DNA of 64,000 nucleotides from Casuarina equisetifolia (taxonomy: Eukaryota; Streptophyta; Magnoliopsida; Fagales; Casuarinaceae): positions 16,229,931-16,293,930 of the forward strand of contig CM052357.1 in NCBI GenBank assembly GCA_028551475.1, in the 5' to 3' direction. Below, piece after piece: positions 1-11,450 of the stretch. Position 1 is the stretch's first letter. Every line of letters starts with the position of its first letter. Below the pieces are notes generated by a model. The model saw only the letters and a list, made by a program, of their open reading frames with translations. It was not told where the DNA came from and searched no databases. The position numbers and the translations under genes are program-made.

Positions 1-929
1 CTTTTCTTACTGCTTTATTTCAAGTGAAACCCTTCTCCACGGGTTGCACAGAGGGTCGCGCTTTATTTGGGTGACAGGTCTGGATCACAATTTTCTGCTC
101 TGTGGGCGGCGCTTTTGGGCTGAATTTTCTGCAGGTTAGATCATGTGTATTGGACTGCACCTTTAGTTGTTCACAAACTAGGCTTGCCGTTCACAAACTA
201 GGCTTGCCATTCACGGCCTGACTTCATCTTTGCAGTTTCTTGGCCTGCAGTAACACTCCGCAAAGAATATTTGCAACAAAAAATATTAAATCTAATTTTT
301 GGAATATTTATTGAAAAGAATACATGTTCATATTATTTGTGAGATATATAACGATCTAATAATTTTTCTTTTAGATCTATTGATATAGCAAGCTCCTTTT
401 TAAACTTAAAAAGATTTGTTTTTGTATCACATCAAAACATTATTATTTATTGTTACTTCAACATGATGCTACAATTGAAAGTATGTGGTACATGACCCTA
501 CATTATATCAACAATTGATTAGTAAGACAATATATCTCATGGTAACAAGGCCAAGTGTTACTTATTTGGCCCAATAGCTTAATCAATTTGTTCATGTATT
601 CAAGTGTTACTTATTTGGCTTAATGCTACAGTTGTTCATAGAATACTGAAATATATTAAATGGCTCTAGGGCTAGGTGTTCAAGACTGGCAGTATGGGCC
701 AACATGCTAGCCAAGCAAGTAAAAGTCAAAATGTTGTGCTCTAGACTAGTAATACGAGTAGATGAACTACGCTGACAAGTATGAGTTCAACTTGCCTAGT
801 TTCTTTCTTGTTGGGTCATCCACTTGGGTAGTGTCTATTGTAACTTTTCTTTTTATGTTTTGCTACATTTGAATTCATGAGAATATAAGCAACCTTTAAT
901 AGGAGAAACATTATTTATTTATTTAATAG
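1..929. other. AT-rich spacer, no gene recognised
   Basis: I see no coding gene here. A 20-bp unit is repeated twice in tandem at 169-208, and a degenerate third start follows. The stretch 660-840 is less AT-rich than its surroundings but I do not recognise it. It is probably old transposon debris. Confidence 0.4.
169..208. repeat. 20-bp tandem duplication
   Basis: Two identical 20-bp units beginning GTTCACAAAC lie head to tail. The bases after them start like a third unit and then diverge. This is seen directly in the sequence; no function is implied. Confidence 0.9.
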
Positions 930-1511
930 TGTAACGACTTTGATATTCAATAATATTACTATTATGATTTATTATTTATAATTATAACATTAACTCTTTA
1001 TGAGTATTTCAACACTTTGGAAATACAAGTGTCTAAAATTAAATGAACCTAATTTAAATCCTACGTAACATTTACACATTTATCGCAGTACTCTAAATGT
1101 GTAACTAATATTACATTAAATTTCTATGAGAAGGTTAACAATTATATAAAGGGAACCTCTTGGTCCCTTTCTCCTCACTCAATTCATTTAAACTCTCCCA
1201 TCACTCCCCAATTTCTCTTGTTTTCTTTTCAAAAGTTCTCTCTTTAAAGTGATCCTGGTTAAAGGTTAACTTAGTTCATCATTGAGACCTGAATGTTGAA
1301 TGAATTTATCTCCAAGTCCATTACATAGGACTTGTTTTTCCTTCATCTTCTTGTCTACGATAAGCTATAACAGTTGTCCTATGTCACATAGGTCAATTTC
1401 AAGTTTCTACATTAAGATTGAAAAGTCACTAATATCATGGAAGACAAATAACCAATTTATAGTTTCTTCTTCTTCAGTAGAATTAGAATAAAAACTCATC
1501 ACCATTACAAT
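930..1511 (+). mobile_element. Probable decayed Ty3/gypsy (chromovirus-like) LTR fragment
   Basis: The segment opens with TGTAACGAC, a common start of plant Tekay/Galadriel-type gypsy LTRs. It continues AT-rich, carries a TATA-like TATATAAAGGGAA motif at about 1144-1157, and then has a pyrimidine-rich leader. It is cut off near 1511 by the next gypsy element. No coding region of this element is present, so the assignment rests on LTR style alone. Confidence 0.4.
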
Positions 1512-1516
1512 ATGTG

Positions 1517-2674
1517 TGAATTAATGAACTAAGTAGGTTTGCTACACCTAGACATAGGATAATAAATAAATTAAGAAGTTCTACAATCACATAAATATTA
1601 TAATTCTTGCAAACATATATAATCAAAATTCATATTTAGTAGTTATGGTAAAATCAGATAAACTAATATATTTCTTGTATTAAGTGTTTTTAAACTTAGT
1701 TAACTAATCAATCATCTATCATTTGAATTTATTAAATAAATTTTAGGACTTTTTCACTATTAGTAATTAGTTGGTCTAATAATTACCAATTTCTGTGAGA
1801 CAATTTCTTTCTTATAATTATATTATTTATTCAACATATTCACTTGCATTTATAATTTCACCCACATAAATAATATGGTATATGCCTATCCATATTTAAT
1901 TTATGATTACACATTATAAGAAACAATTGCACATCATCTCTTATAAGTCCCAAACATGCAAATCAGATCATTTAAGTGATAGTTAATCACTTAAAAGCAT
2001 TAAACACAGTAATAAATAAAATATCTTACAAAACATAACAATCATAAGATTTATATCATCATAATTAGGTTACACTGTAATTCTAACAAAAGTAAACTAA
2101 AACATAATAAAATACTAATGAGGAATAATAACAAAAATAAAACAATGCATCTTGAATCAAATAACAAGAAGTTTGTTACTCTTTTTGTCTTCTTTTCATG
2201 AAACCTTAAATTCCTAGCCTTTCTCTTGAGTTGTGCTAAATGTCCTCCAACCTCTTCTTTTAACTTTTCTCTTCTCTTAATAGGATTTAGGTTTAGACTT
2301 AACTCCTATCCTAGTTGAAGTTGGTTTTGGAGAACCAAAACAATTGAGTTTTAAACTTCTATATTTATTAGGCTTTGAACTCCTAACATGACTAGGTTTT
2401 TTAATTATTTAGAAAACCCAACAACAATGAAAAATCTAATAACAATCATCCAAACCCAAGTCTATCTTGACTCTTTTAATCTTGATATGACCTTGTTTTG
2501 CCACACAATAAGCATTAGGTTATCCATGTTCATCCTTTTTTTCCATGCCTCATTATGCTATATAAACAAGACAAATTTAAGTAAATAAAGAGGAATTCAA
2601 ATATTTTCTCACAAGCATTAAATTTTTTATTACTTAAATTAAGTAAAAAAAACTCTATAAAAATAAAATTATCA
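1517..2674 (-). mobile_element. 3' LTR of Athila-like gypsy element, terminal part inverted
   Basis: Bases 1853-2674 align in direct orientation with the other LTR of the same element (6773-6942 plus 28093-28768). On the minus strand the LTR starts TGATAA at 2674, next to the polypurine tract. Bases 1517-1852 instead match the reverse complement of about 6375-6705, so the outer third of this LTR is inverted. About 24 bp and 70 bp on either side of the inverted block are missing relative to the intact LTR. A possible 5-bp target duplication, ATGTG, sits at 1512-1516 and 28769-28773. Confidence 0.75.
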
Positions 2675-2690
2675 AAACCCCTAAACTTAA
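2675..2690 (-). other. Polypurine tract of the gypsy element
   Basis: Minus strand AAGTTTAGGGGTTT lies immediately before the LTR start TGATAA. This is the expected primer site for second-strand synthesis in Athila-like elements. Confidence 0.6.
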
Positions 2691-4329
2691 CATTTTGCTA
2701 GTCCTCAAGCAAAAGCAACAAACAACATATGTTTTAAACAAAACCTCTTCATGAAATTCTCTCATAATTGCTCAAATTAACAATTCAAAGAAAAACATAA
2801 CTTTCATTCAAACACCATAATTATTTCATAAGACAAGATAAACTCTTAATTATGTTAACCATGTGCATGTGTGTAAGTCCTTATCTTTTCAACTATATGC
2901 ACTCCAAATAAATCCACATTGGTATACAACTTCTCAAAAACTTTGACCAAATCTCATAGGTTTGCTTGTCATTTCTGTCTCCACTAATGTAAGCTAATCA
3001 TCTAACTAAGAATCAATAAGACTTTCATTAGCTTGTAATGTTAGGCTAGGCTAAGGGTAAAATGAAAGTCATTTAGTCTTAATTCACCTATGAATATATT
3101 GCTTTCTAGGATCTAATTAAGCTCTTTTCACTTTCTACTTTTTTGCTCTTTACAATTAATCTTTGCACCACCACTTTTCTCATTCTTTCTATCTAAAAAT
3201 GTTTGATTTCATTTGGATTTTAACACTCGCAAAAGCCACAATCATGCTTACTACAATAAAGCGAGTAAAAGTACTAAAGATGTAGTCACCACATGTTGTC
3301 TTGCTAATGATATCCAATTACTATGCTTAATGGCATATTTCAGAACATTAAGTGGCTTGAACCTAACAAGGAATGATAAAAGAATTCCATTCTTAGGCAA
3401 ATTTTGCACTACCTTCATTCTTTATTCTTCTTTCTTTCTTTCTTTCTTTCCTTGTTTTTTTTTATGGCAAAAATGAGATACTATACCCCATACAATCATC
3501 ATTTTCTTCTCATGCTTCATTCTCTTCTCAACTTTTATTCAACTCAAATAAAGTTGCATCTTACAAGTTAACATGTTCATGGGCGTGGGATGATAAGATA
3601 AGTTGTTCAAGGCTTATGGCTATATATATGTGGGTGTCATAAAAAAAAGGGATAAAAATCAAGGCTTAGTGGGTGACTATTGATAAATAAATAGGGTTAG
3701 CTTGAAAGACTCAAATAATCAAAAGATAGGTTAAATTATTTTCTCAATTAAATACAGCCTAGGATTTCACCTCAAGAGAAAATCAAACAAATTCTAAGAT
3801 CCATGTAAGATCTAAGAAAATCACATACTTCACATGAATGTTCTCTAGTAATACATATAATTTTAAAAATAAAGGATTTTTAATGCTTAATAGGTGGATC
3901 AACATAATTAGAGCTACACTCAAGTCATACCACAATTGTAGATTTGAACAAAATTTATACCTCCTTAAGAACTATCAAGAATTCATAATAAGGGAAGCAA
4001 TCATGACATGAGAAAAATTTTCCAATCAAATTTAGCACAAAATACAAAATTTATTTTCCCAAACTTGAATGAAGTATTGTCCTCAATGTTGAAAAAAATT
4101 AAAGAGAACAACATTAGAAAACTCCCCTTGTTGTAGAATGTGGCCATGGATGGCCTTGATTATGGAACTCCAAGAAAGTAATCCCTTTAGAAAGAAACTT
4201 AATCAGGATAAAACAAAGAAGATAATGAAGGAAGTGAAGATAAAGAAAATATTCTAAGATTTTTTTTATATGAAAAAATTAACTATTGAACCAATTAAGA
4301 GACATAATTAAAAAGTTTGGGTTACCTCC

Positions 4330-6105
4330 CAAAAAGCACTTGCTTTATAGTTTTTAGCCAAACTATCTCCAACATTGCTACTCCAAGAGGATGGAATTCC
4401 AACAATTTAGAAGACAACTTGTGTTGCATGATGGTTGAGCATTCTTTAATAAACACCACTATATCATATAGTTCTGCTTCCTTTTGTTCTCTAATATTTC
4501 TTTCAAAAATTCTACATAACTAAGCATTTGAGTTGGTGTATCTACAAAAGGAGTGTTAATGTGCAATTTTATAGATACATCAAGGAATTCTAAAAACTGC
4601 TTATCTCTTTCACATTGTTGGAATCTTTGAGGAGATGAAGCTGGAGGCATATAGGGCTTAAGATTTTCGAAAACAAGTTTACTCTTAGGTGCCTCCTTGA
4701 GTTGTGTGCTTACATCCTTATTCTTATCTTTGACAATCTCTTTGTTAGCATCATTTTCTCCCACATGGTTGCCACTTATTAAGGTTATTGCCTTTGTAGT
4801 ATCTATAAGGCTTTTTTTTTCCATATTGCTAGGCAAAGAACCCTCCTAACTCTCTTAGACCATATTGATTAACTAACCCATTTGCACTTCAAATTTTCTA
4901 ATTAAAGCTTCTTGATTCTAAAATCTCATTTTAGTAGTCTCCATAAAGTTTTGTGTGGTGATGGCCAAGTTGGTAACTACATCTTCCAAATTAGGCTTTG
5001 ACTCTTTTGTTACACCCAATATCACTTTAGTATTCTTCACAAAGCACTTTGTGGTGGTGACCATCTTATTAATCATATCCTCCAAGTTAGGTTTTGCCTC
5101 TGTTACTTGCTTGAATGTTGGTGGTGGTATCATCTCATTTAGGTTGCTCCAAGAAAACTTTTAATGGTTGTCCTATCTTAGATTTTACACATTGGAGTCA
5201 CGATCATTGTGTAACCTACTCGAAAGCCCAACAAAATTAGCATATCCATTATTCTGAGTAGAAGAAAAGTTATCTACTTGACATTCTTTGGCTACATGTC
5301 CTCCACCATAAATTCATGTTCTTTGCTATGAATTATCACAACTGGAGTATTTAGGTTGTCTATCTTTTTATTGAGCACTTTTAGTTATGCACACATTACA
5401 GTGAAGATATCTACTTCGTGGACTCCATTTGCTTGATGCATTAGTAACCTTATAGTAGACCATTGATAGCTATTGAATGCCATTTCCTCTAGAAGGTCAT
5501 ATGCCTCTTCTGTTGTTTTGTTATGCAAGGTCCCCCTTGTAGCTGTATCAATTATAAAATGGAGTTTGTACTAGACTTATCATAAAAAGTTTATACCTAT
5601 AACATATGGGTAGTTTGTGATGTGGACATCTCCTTAAAAGCTCCTTGAATCTTTCCCAAGCTTTATACAATAATTTGTTGTCCATTTGCATAAAAGTAGT
5701 AATATCATTACATATTTTTGTAGATTTCACAAGAGGAAAGAACTTACCAAGAAATTTCTGAGCCAAATAATTTCATGTAGTGATTGATTCTGCAAGAAGA
5801 TAAGAGAGTCAATTTTTAGCTTTATCTTTAAGAGAAAATGGAAATAACCTTAACTTGATAGCATTATTTGTAACTCCATCACATCTAATCATATCCCATA
5901 TTTCAAGGAAAGCTTCAATGCAAGCATTTGGCTCCTCATTTGGTAGCCTACTAAATTGCAATGAATTTTGAAGCATTTGGGTAAGTGTTAGCTTGATCTC
6001 AAAGTGGTTTGCCTAAATTGCAAGTTTGATGCTTGATGTAGTACTCCAAAATGTTAGTGTAGCATGATCTTTCAAAAGTTTACATGTATCATTATTCTTC
6101 TCCAT
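4330..6105 (-). pseudogene. Athila-like gypsy gag, broken
   Basis: The frame starts at ATG 6105 on the minus strand and encodes a typical plant gypsy gag. Recognisable stretches are FEIKLTLTQML, RLPNEEPNACIEAFLEIWDM, IKLRLFPFSLKDKAK and AQKFLGKFFPLVK, followed by a YKAWERFKELLRRCPHH region (5548-5766). A gag C-terminal or gag-protease linker follows at 4459-4836, with PQRFQQCERDKQFLEFLDVS and a LHINTPFVDTPTQMLSYVEF stretch. Two in-frame TGA stops replace tryptophans that the family normally has, in KAK(W)L and ITT(W)..LAQKF. A TAG precedes ANHFEIK, and a frameshift follows ENKRKQ near 4480. The C-terminal part runs on in another frame (about 4380-4460) before coding ends. The protein is non-functional. 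Confidence 0.8.
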
Positions 6106-6326
6106 CCTTATTGCTCAAACTTTTAGCAATAACAACTTAATAAGGATTTTTTTTCCTTTTTCTTAAAGGAAAAAGAATAGTAATAATAAAGTAAAATAAA
6201 AATAAAACCTTAAAAAATGATTCTTTTCTTTCTTTTTTCCAAAAATTAAAAAAAATAAAAATAAAATTAAGGCTAGATTAAACCTAGAAATTAGTTGGTA
6301 TTAATATTAATTAGCAATAAAAAACC

Positions 6327-6345
6327 ATCCTCGGCAATAGTGCCA
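6327..6345 (-). other. Primer-binding site of the gypsy element
   Basis: Minus strand TGGCACTATTGCCGAGGA follows GTTTT just inside the 5' LTR. It matches, with a few changes, the TGGCGCCGTTGCCGGGGA site usual in Athila/Tat elements. This fixes the element's orientation as minus. Confidence 0.7.
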
Positions 6346-6350
6346 AAAAC

Positions 6351-6942
6351 TTATTTGGAGAAATTCTAAATGCAAGTGAACATGTTGAACAAATAATATA
6401 ATGATAATAAAAATATCATCCAATAAAGATTGGTAATTATTAGACCAACTAATTACTAATGGTGAATAACTCTTAAAATTTATCTAACAAATTCAAATGA
6501 TAGATAATAGATTTATTAATTAAATTTAAGGAAACTCAATACAAGAAATATGTTAAAGTATTCAATTTCACCATAACTACTAGATATGAACGTTGATTAT
6601 TTATGCTTGTAAGAATGATAATACTCATGTGATGACAGAATCTTTTAATTTATTCATTATCCTATGTCTAGGTAGAATGAACCTATTTAGTTCATTAATT
6701 CACTATATCTCTATATGTGAATTGAAACAAACCAAATGCATTAGGCTTTACGAATATTCCAAGTTTACACCGAAAGCCACATAAATAATATAGTATATAT
6801 CTATCCATATTTAATTTATGGTTACACATTACAAGAAGCAACTACATATCATTTCATGTCGGTTTCAAACATGCAAATTATATCATTTAAGTGATAGCTA
6901 ATCACTTAAAAACATTAAACACAGTAATATGCAACTTCACAT
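6351..6942 (-). mobile_element. 5' LTR of Athila-like gypsy, first part (split by copia insertion)
   Basis: The LTR runs from the primer-binding site toward higher coordinates and stops abruptly at 6942, where a copia LTR begins. It resumes 21 kb away at 28093. The junction words CACAT (6938-6942) and ACATA (28093-28097) share ACAT, consistent with a roughly 5-bp target duplication carrying a change. Confidence 0.8.
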
Positions 6943-7095
6943 CATTGGAAAAAGATATGTTTTGTTGTGACAAATTTTGTTGTTAAATGAATATAAATAT
7001 TTTTCATATGTTAATGTGCAAAATAAAATTAAAAGAAGTAAAAGGTGTGCAAAGTATAATATCAATCAATGATATTATAAAGTAGTTAGGTTTCT
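6943..7095 (+). mobile_element. Outer SIRE-like copia, 5' LTR piece 1 of 4
   Basis: This is the start of the outer copia element's 5' LTR. It begins CATTGGAAAAAG, against TGTTGGAAAA in related copies. It matches the first 150 bp of the 3' LTR at 26564 and of the LTR at 62339. It is interrupted at 7095 by another LTR of the same family. The four pieces total about 1557 bp, against 1529 bp for the 3' LTR. Confidence 0.8.
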
Positions 7096-8583
7096 ATTGG
7101 AAAAAAGTGTGTTTTGTTGTGACAAATTGTTGGCTGTATATAATATTTGTATAAATGTTTTTCGTATGATTATGTGCAATATTGATCATCAAGGAAGTAA
7201 AAGATGTTTGCCAATTATAATATCAACAAATGATATTATAAAGTAGCTAGGTTCCTACATTCCTTCACAAATTAACTTCATACAATGCCTTAAGAAATAT
7301 TTTGTATGGAAAAAGAGCTAAAGGAATATTTGATTATTTGAAGAAAAATGATATTTGGGTTTATGTACTTGTAGGTACATGTGAATCAAGAATCATACTA
7401 TGAAAGCCAAAATCAAAATCATAATACTTGGTTTTACTTAGCTTGAAGCAAACCCGAGCAAGGCTTTTTACTTAGTTGGTTTAAGTTCAAGTGAGGATCT
7501 TTATTAATTGGAGCAAGTCCATGGGAAGAAGCCCGCAAGCTTAGCCCATAAGCTAAGCCCATAAACTCATCTTGCCTGATGTCTTAATTTGAAGCATGCA
7601 ACACCGTTTCACTTAAGAGAAACTCTCTTAAGCAATCACAAGGAGAAAAGCCCTAACCTCAAATCATCAAGTTGCTTTTTTACCTTTCTCTGTTGCAAAT
7701 TCTCCAATGGGAAGAAATCTAAAGTGATAGTGTTGTTAGAACGACTATGAAGATCATTAATCACTGTTTGCATTGTTGTTTGAAGGAGCTTCTATCAAGT
7801 CTCAATGAAAAAATTGCAACAAGTGTCTCAAGTTTGAACAAAAACCCTAGAAAGCTAGTATGGTTTATATCTTCTATAAAGAGATGTACTTAGAAGTTCT
7901 TTGAAGTTCTTTGAAGTAGTGTGGTGGACGAGATTTTGTTGAGAAATTGAGAATACATTGAAGCTTGTGAAAGATCATACACTCATGACATTCTTCATTG
8001 ATCTGTAAAGGAAGTTTGAATCTTTGGTGATATTCTTACACATTAACATTCTTGTGAATATTTACTATTAGATTAAGTTGTTTATGTGCTAATTAAACTT
8101 TGATTATTATTTTCACATAAACTCTTTTGTAAATTCAAAACCCTAACTTTGTGATAATTGGGGGTTTTGTGATTAGAGCTTGAATTAAGTTTGTATATTT
8201 TCAATTAGCTCTCTGATAAGCAATACTACTTACAAATCTTATATATTTAAGGACTTGCTAATGTACTAAGGTTGGTTCAACCTTATTGCTGTAACCATGG
8301 ACAATTTAACTCCTTGAGGAGGAGTTGGAAAGTGTATGAAAAGGTTTTCTCCTAGTCTTAAAGTAAAGTAAACTTCAATTGGTTATGTAGAAGTGGGTGA
8401 AAAGGCCGAACCATTGTGTAAACTTGTGTTTCTTCCTTTCTCTATTTAACTATCTATTTGTGTGATCTTGATATGCTAGAATACTCTCTTAGAATTTCAT
8501 GAAAAGTGTTTGAACACAAAATTAGTAAAGAAACTGAGATAATCAATTCAAACCCCCCTCTTAGTTAGCCATAAAACCTAACA
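7096..8583 (+). mobile_element. Solo SIRE-like copia LTR nested in the outer copia LTR
   Basis: A whole LTR runs from TATTGGAAAA at 7096 to CCTAACA at 8583, with no internal region attached. It carries the family landmarks AAAGTAGCTAGGTTCCTACAT and CCCCCCTCTTAGTTAGCC before the end. It sits between 7095 and 8584 of another LTR, where the uninterrupted relative at 26708 reads GGTTCTTACATTC. Flanking words GTTTC (7091-7095) and ATTCC (8584-8588) look like one 5-bp target duplication with a change on each side. Because a second LTR starts here, the first 155 bp appear tandemly duplicated. Confidence 0.8.
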
Positions 8584-8954
8584 ATTCCTACATTGTTATA
8601 TCTTGTAATCTTATTCAAGTCCTAAAGGAATATTTCTTATGCAATAAATATAGGGGAAACAAGAAAATATTAGCTGTGTAATATTTTGTATTAAAGAGAA
8701 TTTGATGTTGGAATATTATTGCAAGAATAATAATGGCATTCCAACTTGAACTAAGAAGCTGATCTTAGTTAGAGAGACTTAACAACTTGACCCAAGTTTG
8801 ATCCATGAAGCTTAAGTCCATGAGTAACTAAGGTTGATTTGTGAAGCTCAAGCTCGTAGGAAGTAAGCAAGTCTAAGCCCACAAGGAGTAAGCTAATCTA
8901 AGCCTATAAGACGTGAGTTGAACCAAGCCTGGATTACACAAGCCTATCAGAGCT
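8584..8954 (+). mobile_element. Outer SIRE-like copia, 5' LTR piece 2 of 4
   Basis: The piece aligns with about 26712-27067 of the 3' LTR, sharing the TTCTTATGCAATAAATA and AGCCTATCARAGCT landmarks. It is interrupted at 8954 by a minus-strand gypsy solo LTR. Confidence 0.8.
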
Positions 8955-10509
8955 TATTCGGTGAAATTCTATATGCAAGTGTACATGTTGAACAAGTAAT
9001 ATAATGATTAATATGAGTATTATCCCACAAAGACTAGTGCTTATTGAACTAATTAATTGCTAATGGTGAATAGTTCCTAGAGTTTATCTAGTCAACTGAA
9101 ATGATAAAACATGGACTAAACAACTAAATTTAACCTAAACTTACTTAATGAAACATGCTAGGGCATTTGATTTTACCTAACTACTAGGTACGAATGTCGA
9201 TTATTCATGCTTACAAGATTAATTCTACTCGTGTGATGGAGGAATTTCTTAATTTATTTATTATCTTATGTCTAGATATAGCGAACCTACTTAGCTCATT
9301 AACTCACTCTATTTTTACCTATGAATTAAATGAACTAAGTGCATTAAGATATGTGAATATTCTAGTCTACACCTAAAGCCATACAAACCATATGGTATAT
9401 GTCTATCCATATTAATCTAGGGTTGTATATTACATGAACCAATTACATGTCATTTCCTATCGGTCTTAAATATGCAAATAAGATTATTTAAGTGGTAGCT
9501 AACCACTTAAAAGCATTAAACTTAGTAACATGTAACTTAACATTCATAAAATATCTCACAAAATACACCATAATCATATATTCATACTATTATAATTAAG
9601 TTCTATCATAACTCTAACATAATAAATAAAACATGGTATTTACAAACACAAGAATAATGCAAAAACTTGAACAAAACATTCTTTAAACTAAAAACACCAA
9701 AGCTGTCACCAAAATGTCTTCAATTCAGAGAAAGTTTGGACAAATCTATACATCAGGAAGAGAAAAATGAGCTAGCTAGAAAATGGGAAGAAAATGGGCC
9801 ATCATGCTGCCACGCGCTACCACTATTCTACATAGAAACTACTAGAAAATGTAAAGGAGGACACTTAGAGTGCAAATCTGCAAAAAGATAGTGCAGATCT
9901 ACCCAAAAAAGCTCCTAAACGATGCTTGCCACTCATCACCGAAACTACCACAAGACCAAATGAAACTCCCACAGAAATGCCAAAAATTGCACTGAGCTAC
10001 TAGATCTATTCCCTCTTTCTTGGAATCGCCCCAAAATTCACTGAAAAAATACAAATGTGGTGGAGACTATCACTGAAAAACCCAGCTTCTTTTTTGCCAA
10101 AAACAAACCTAACGGTCAACTTTTTCCCAACCATCAGACATTCTCAAAGTCCTATGCTATCGCGCGTGGACTTGACTTTTTGGTAAGGAAAAGCCACACA
10201 CACACCTCCCTCTTTTAGGTTTTTCTCTCCTTTGTTCCCTCTCTACTCGACAAAAGCTCCCTTGATCGATAATTACTCTTTTTCACTTAAATGCCCTTTT
10301 TTTTCCTCTTTCCTCATGCTCTCACATTAATTTCTTGATTTTCTATTTTATGCTTGCCTTTTGTCTTTCTTTGCTTCTTTTCCTTCTATTTTGGGTTTGC
10401 TACATGAAATAACAAATTATATATAAACATAGATGAATACAAATGTAATGCACATATACTAGATTATATTTTACCTAAAAAAATAACTCTATAAAAAATA
10501 GAGTTATTA
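8955..10509 (-). mobile_element. Solo Athila-like gypsy LTR inserted in copia LTR
   Basis: A 1555-bp minus-strand LTR related to the gypsy LTR at 6351, and closer to that at 24626, is inserted between two parts of the outer copia LTR. A perfect 5-bp duplication GAGCT flanks it (8950-8954 and 10510-10514), and the empty site is seen in the 3' LTR near 27064. No gag, PBS or second LTR accompanies it, so it is a solo LTR. Its minus-strand start is TAATAA rather than the usual TGATAA, consistent with terminal deamination. The less AT-rich middle (9750-10280) carries small ORFs with no recognisable product. Confidence 0.85.
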
Positions 10510-11450
10510 GAGCTCTTAAGTGAAGGGATGCCACACTTATTAAAATGATGTCGTTTAACTATTGGCCAAGCACCCTTATGTGTTTTGTGCAATAAGAAGT
10601 CCTCACTTCTATTCTACTTAAGACAACGACATTGTCCTCTCTCTATAGCTGCATGTCTACTCCTTTAATGTGAAGATTTGCAAAAGAGTTGATCGTTTGT
10701 CAAAAAAGTTGCTTGGAATGATTAAGGGTTTGATTTAAAATCCTAAATGATGAAATCGTTCTACACTTTCAATAGGAAGAAGCCACTAATGTTGTTAGAT
10801 TTGATAGAAACCTTAGATCAGCTTCTATTGTTTTGAATCTCATATAAAAAGGTTATATTCTATGGTTCAAAGCAACTTTTGATGAGATTATTTGAGAAAT
10901 CAAACTAGGAAAACAAGACTAAGTTCTACATTGTGATTTTGTGAAGAGCCTCAGTGATACTTTTTGTAAATCATATTCTTGTGATTATATGCTTGTGTAT
11001 ACACTCATTGATGTGTTAATTGAACTTTAATTATTATTTACACATAAACACTATCGTAAATTTGAAATCTTAATTTGCTAAAATTTAGGGGTTTCATGAT
11101 TAAAGATTGGATTTGTATTCTATATCTTAGATAAGCTCTTTGATTAGCAAAATCCCACACAAATTATATATCATTTAGGGATTTGCTCTTGCAATAAGGT
11201 TGAGACAACCTTTTATTGTAAGTCAACAGTTTTGTGATTCATTTGAGGCACAGTTAAGAGGATTAAGAGAATATTTTCTCCTAATCAATGAATAAAATGG
11301 ACTTCAACTAGTTGAGTTGAAGGAAAAAGAGGGTGGATGCAGGTGTGAATGTCAAACCACTGTGGTAAATCTTGTGTATGTGCTTGTTGTTCATGATTGT
11401 TTTAACTTGCTATTTATATTCTTACTTAGTGTAGTATTTGAGGTTGTTAT
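10510..11450 (+). mobile_element. Outer SIRE-like copia, 5' LTR piece 3 of 4
   Basis: The piece aligns with 27067-28000 of the 3' LTR, sharing CTCTTAAGTGAAGGGATGC and TTAGGGATTTGCTCTTG. It ends in AGGTTGTTAT at 11450, where the inner copia element begins. Confidence 0.85.

Larger units (their letters stand above)
2675..6350 (-). mobile_element. Internal region of Athila-like Ty3/gypsy element, pol deleted
   Basis: The internal region lies between a primer-binding site (about 6327-6345) and a polypurine tract (about 2675-2690) on the minus strand. It is only about 3.7 kb and carries gag but no recognisable protease, reverse transcriptase, RNase H or integrase. After the gag C-terminal region it passes directly into a GCTTTTTGGGAGGTAACCC motif near 4318-4336. 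In Athila-type elements that motif stands near the end of the internal region. The polypurine end has the family-typical run TTGCTTGAGGACTAGCAAAA. I infer a non-autonomous deletion derivative. Confidence 0.75.

Noticed and set aside
1300..1491. 63-codon ORF upstream of the gypsy LTR
   Set aside because: It is short and Ser/Phe-rich, lies in probable LTR leader sequence, and resembles no known protein.
6943..7255. Apparent tandem duplication of about 155 bp
   Set aside because: It is explained by one copia LTR inserted near the start of another of the same family, with the interrupted LTR resuming at 8584.
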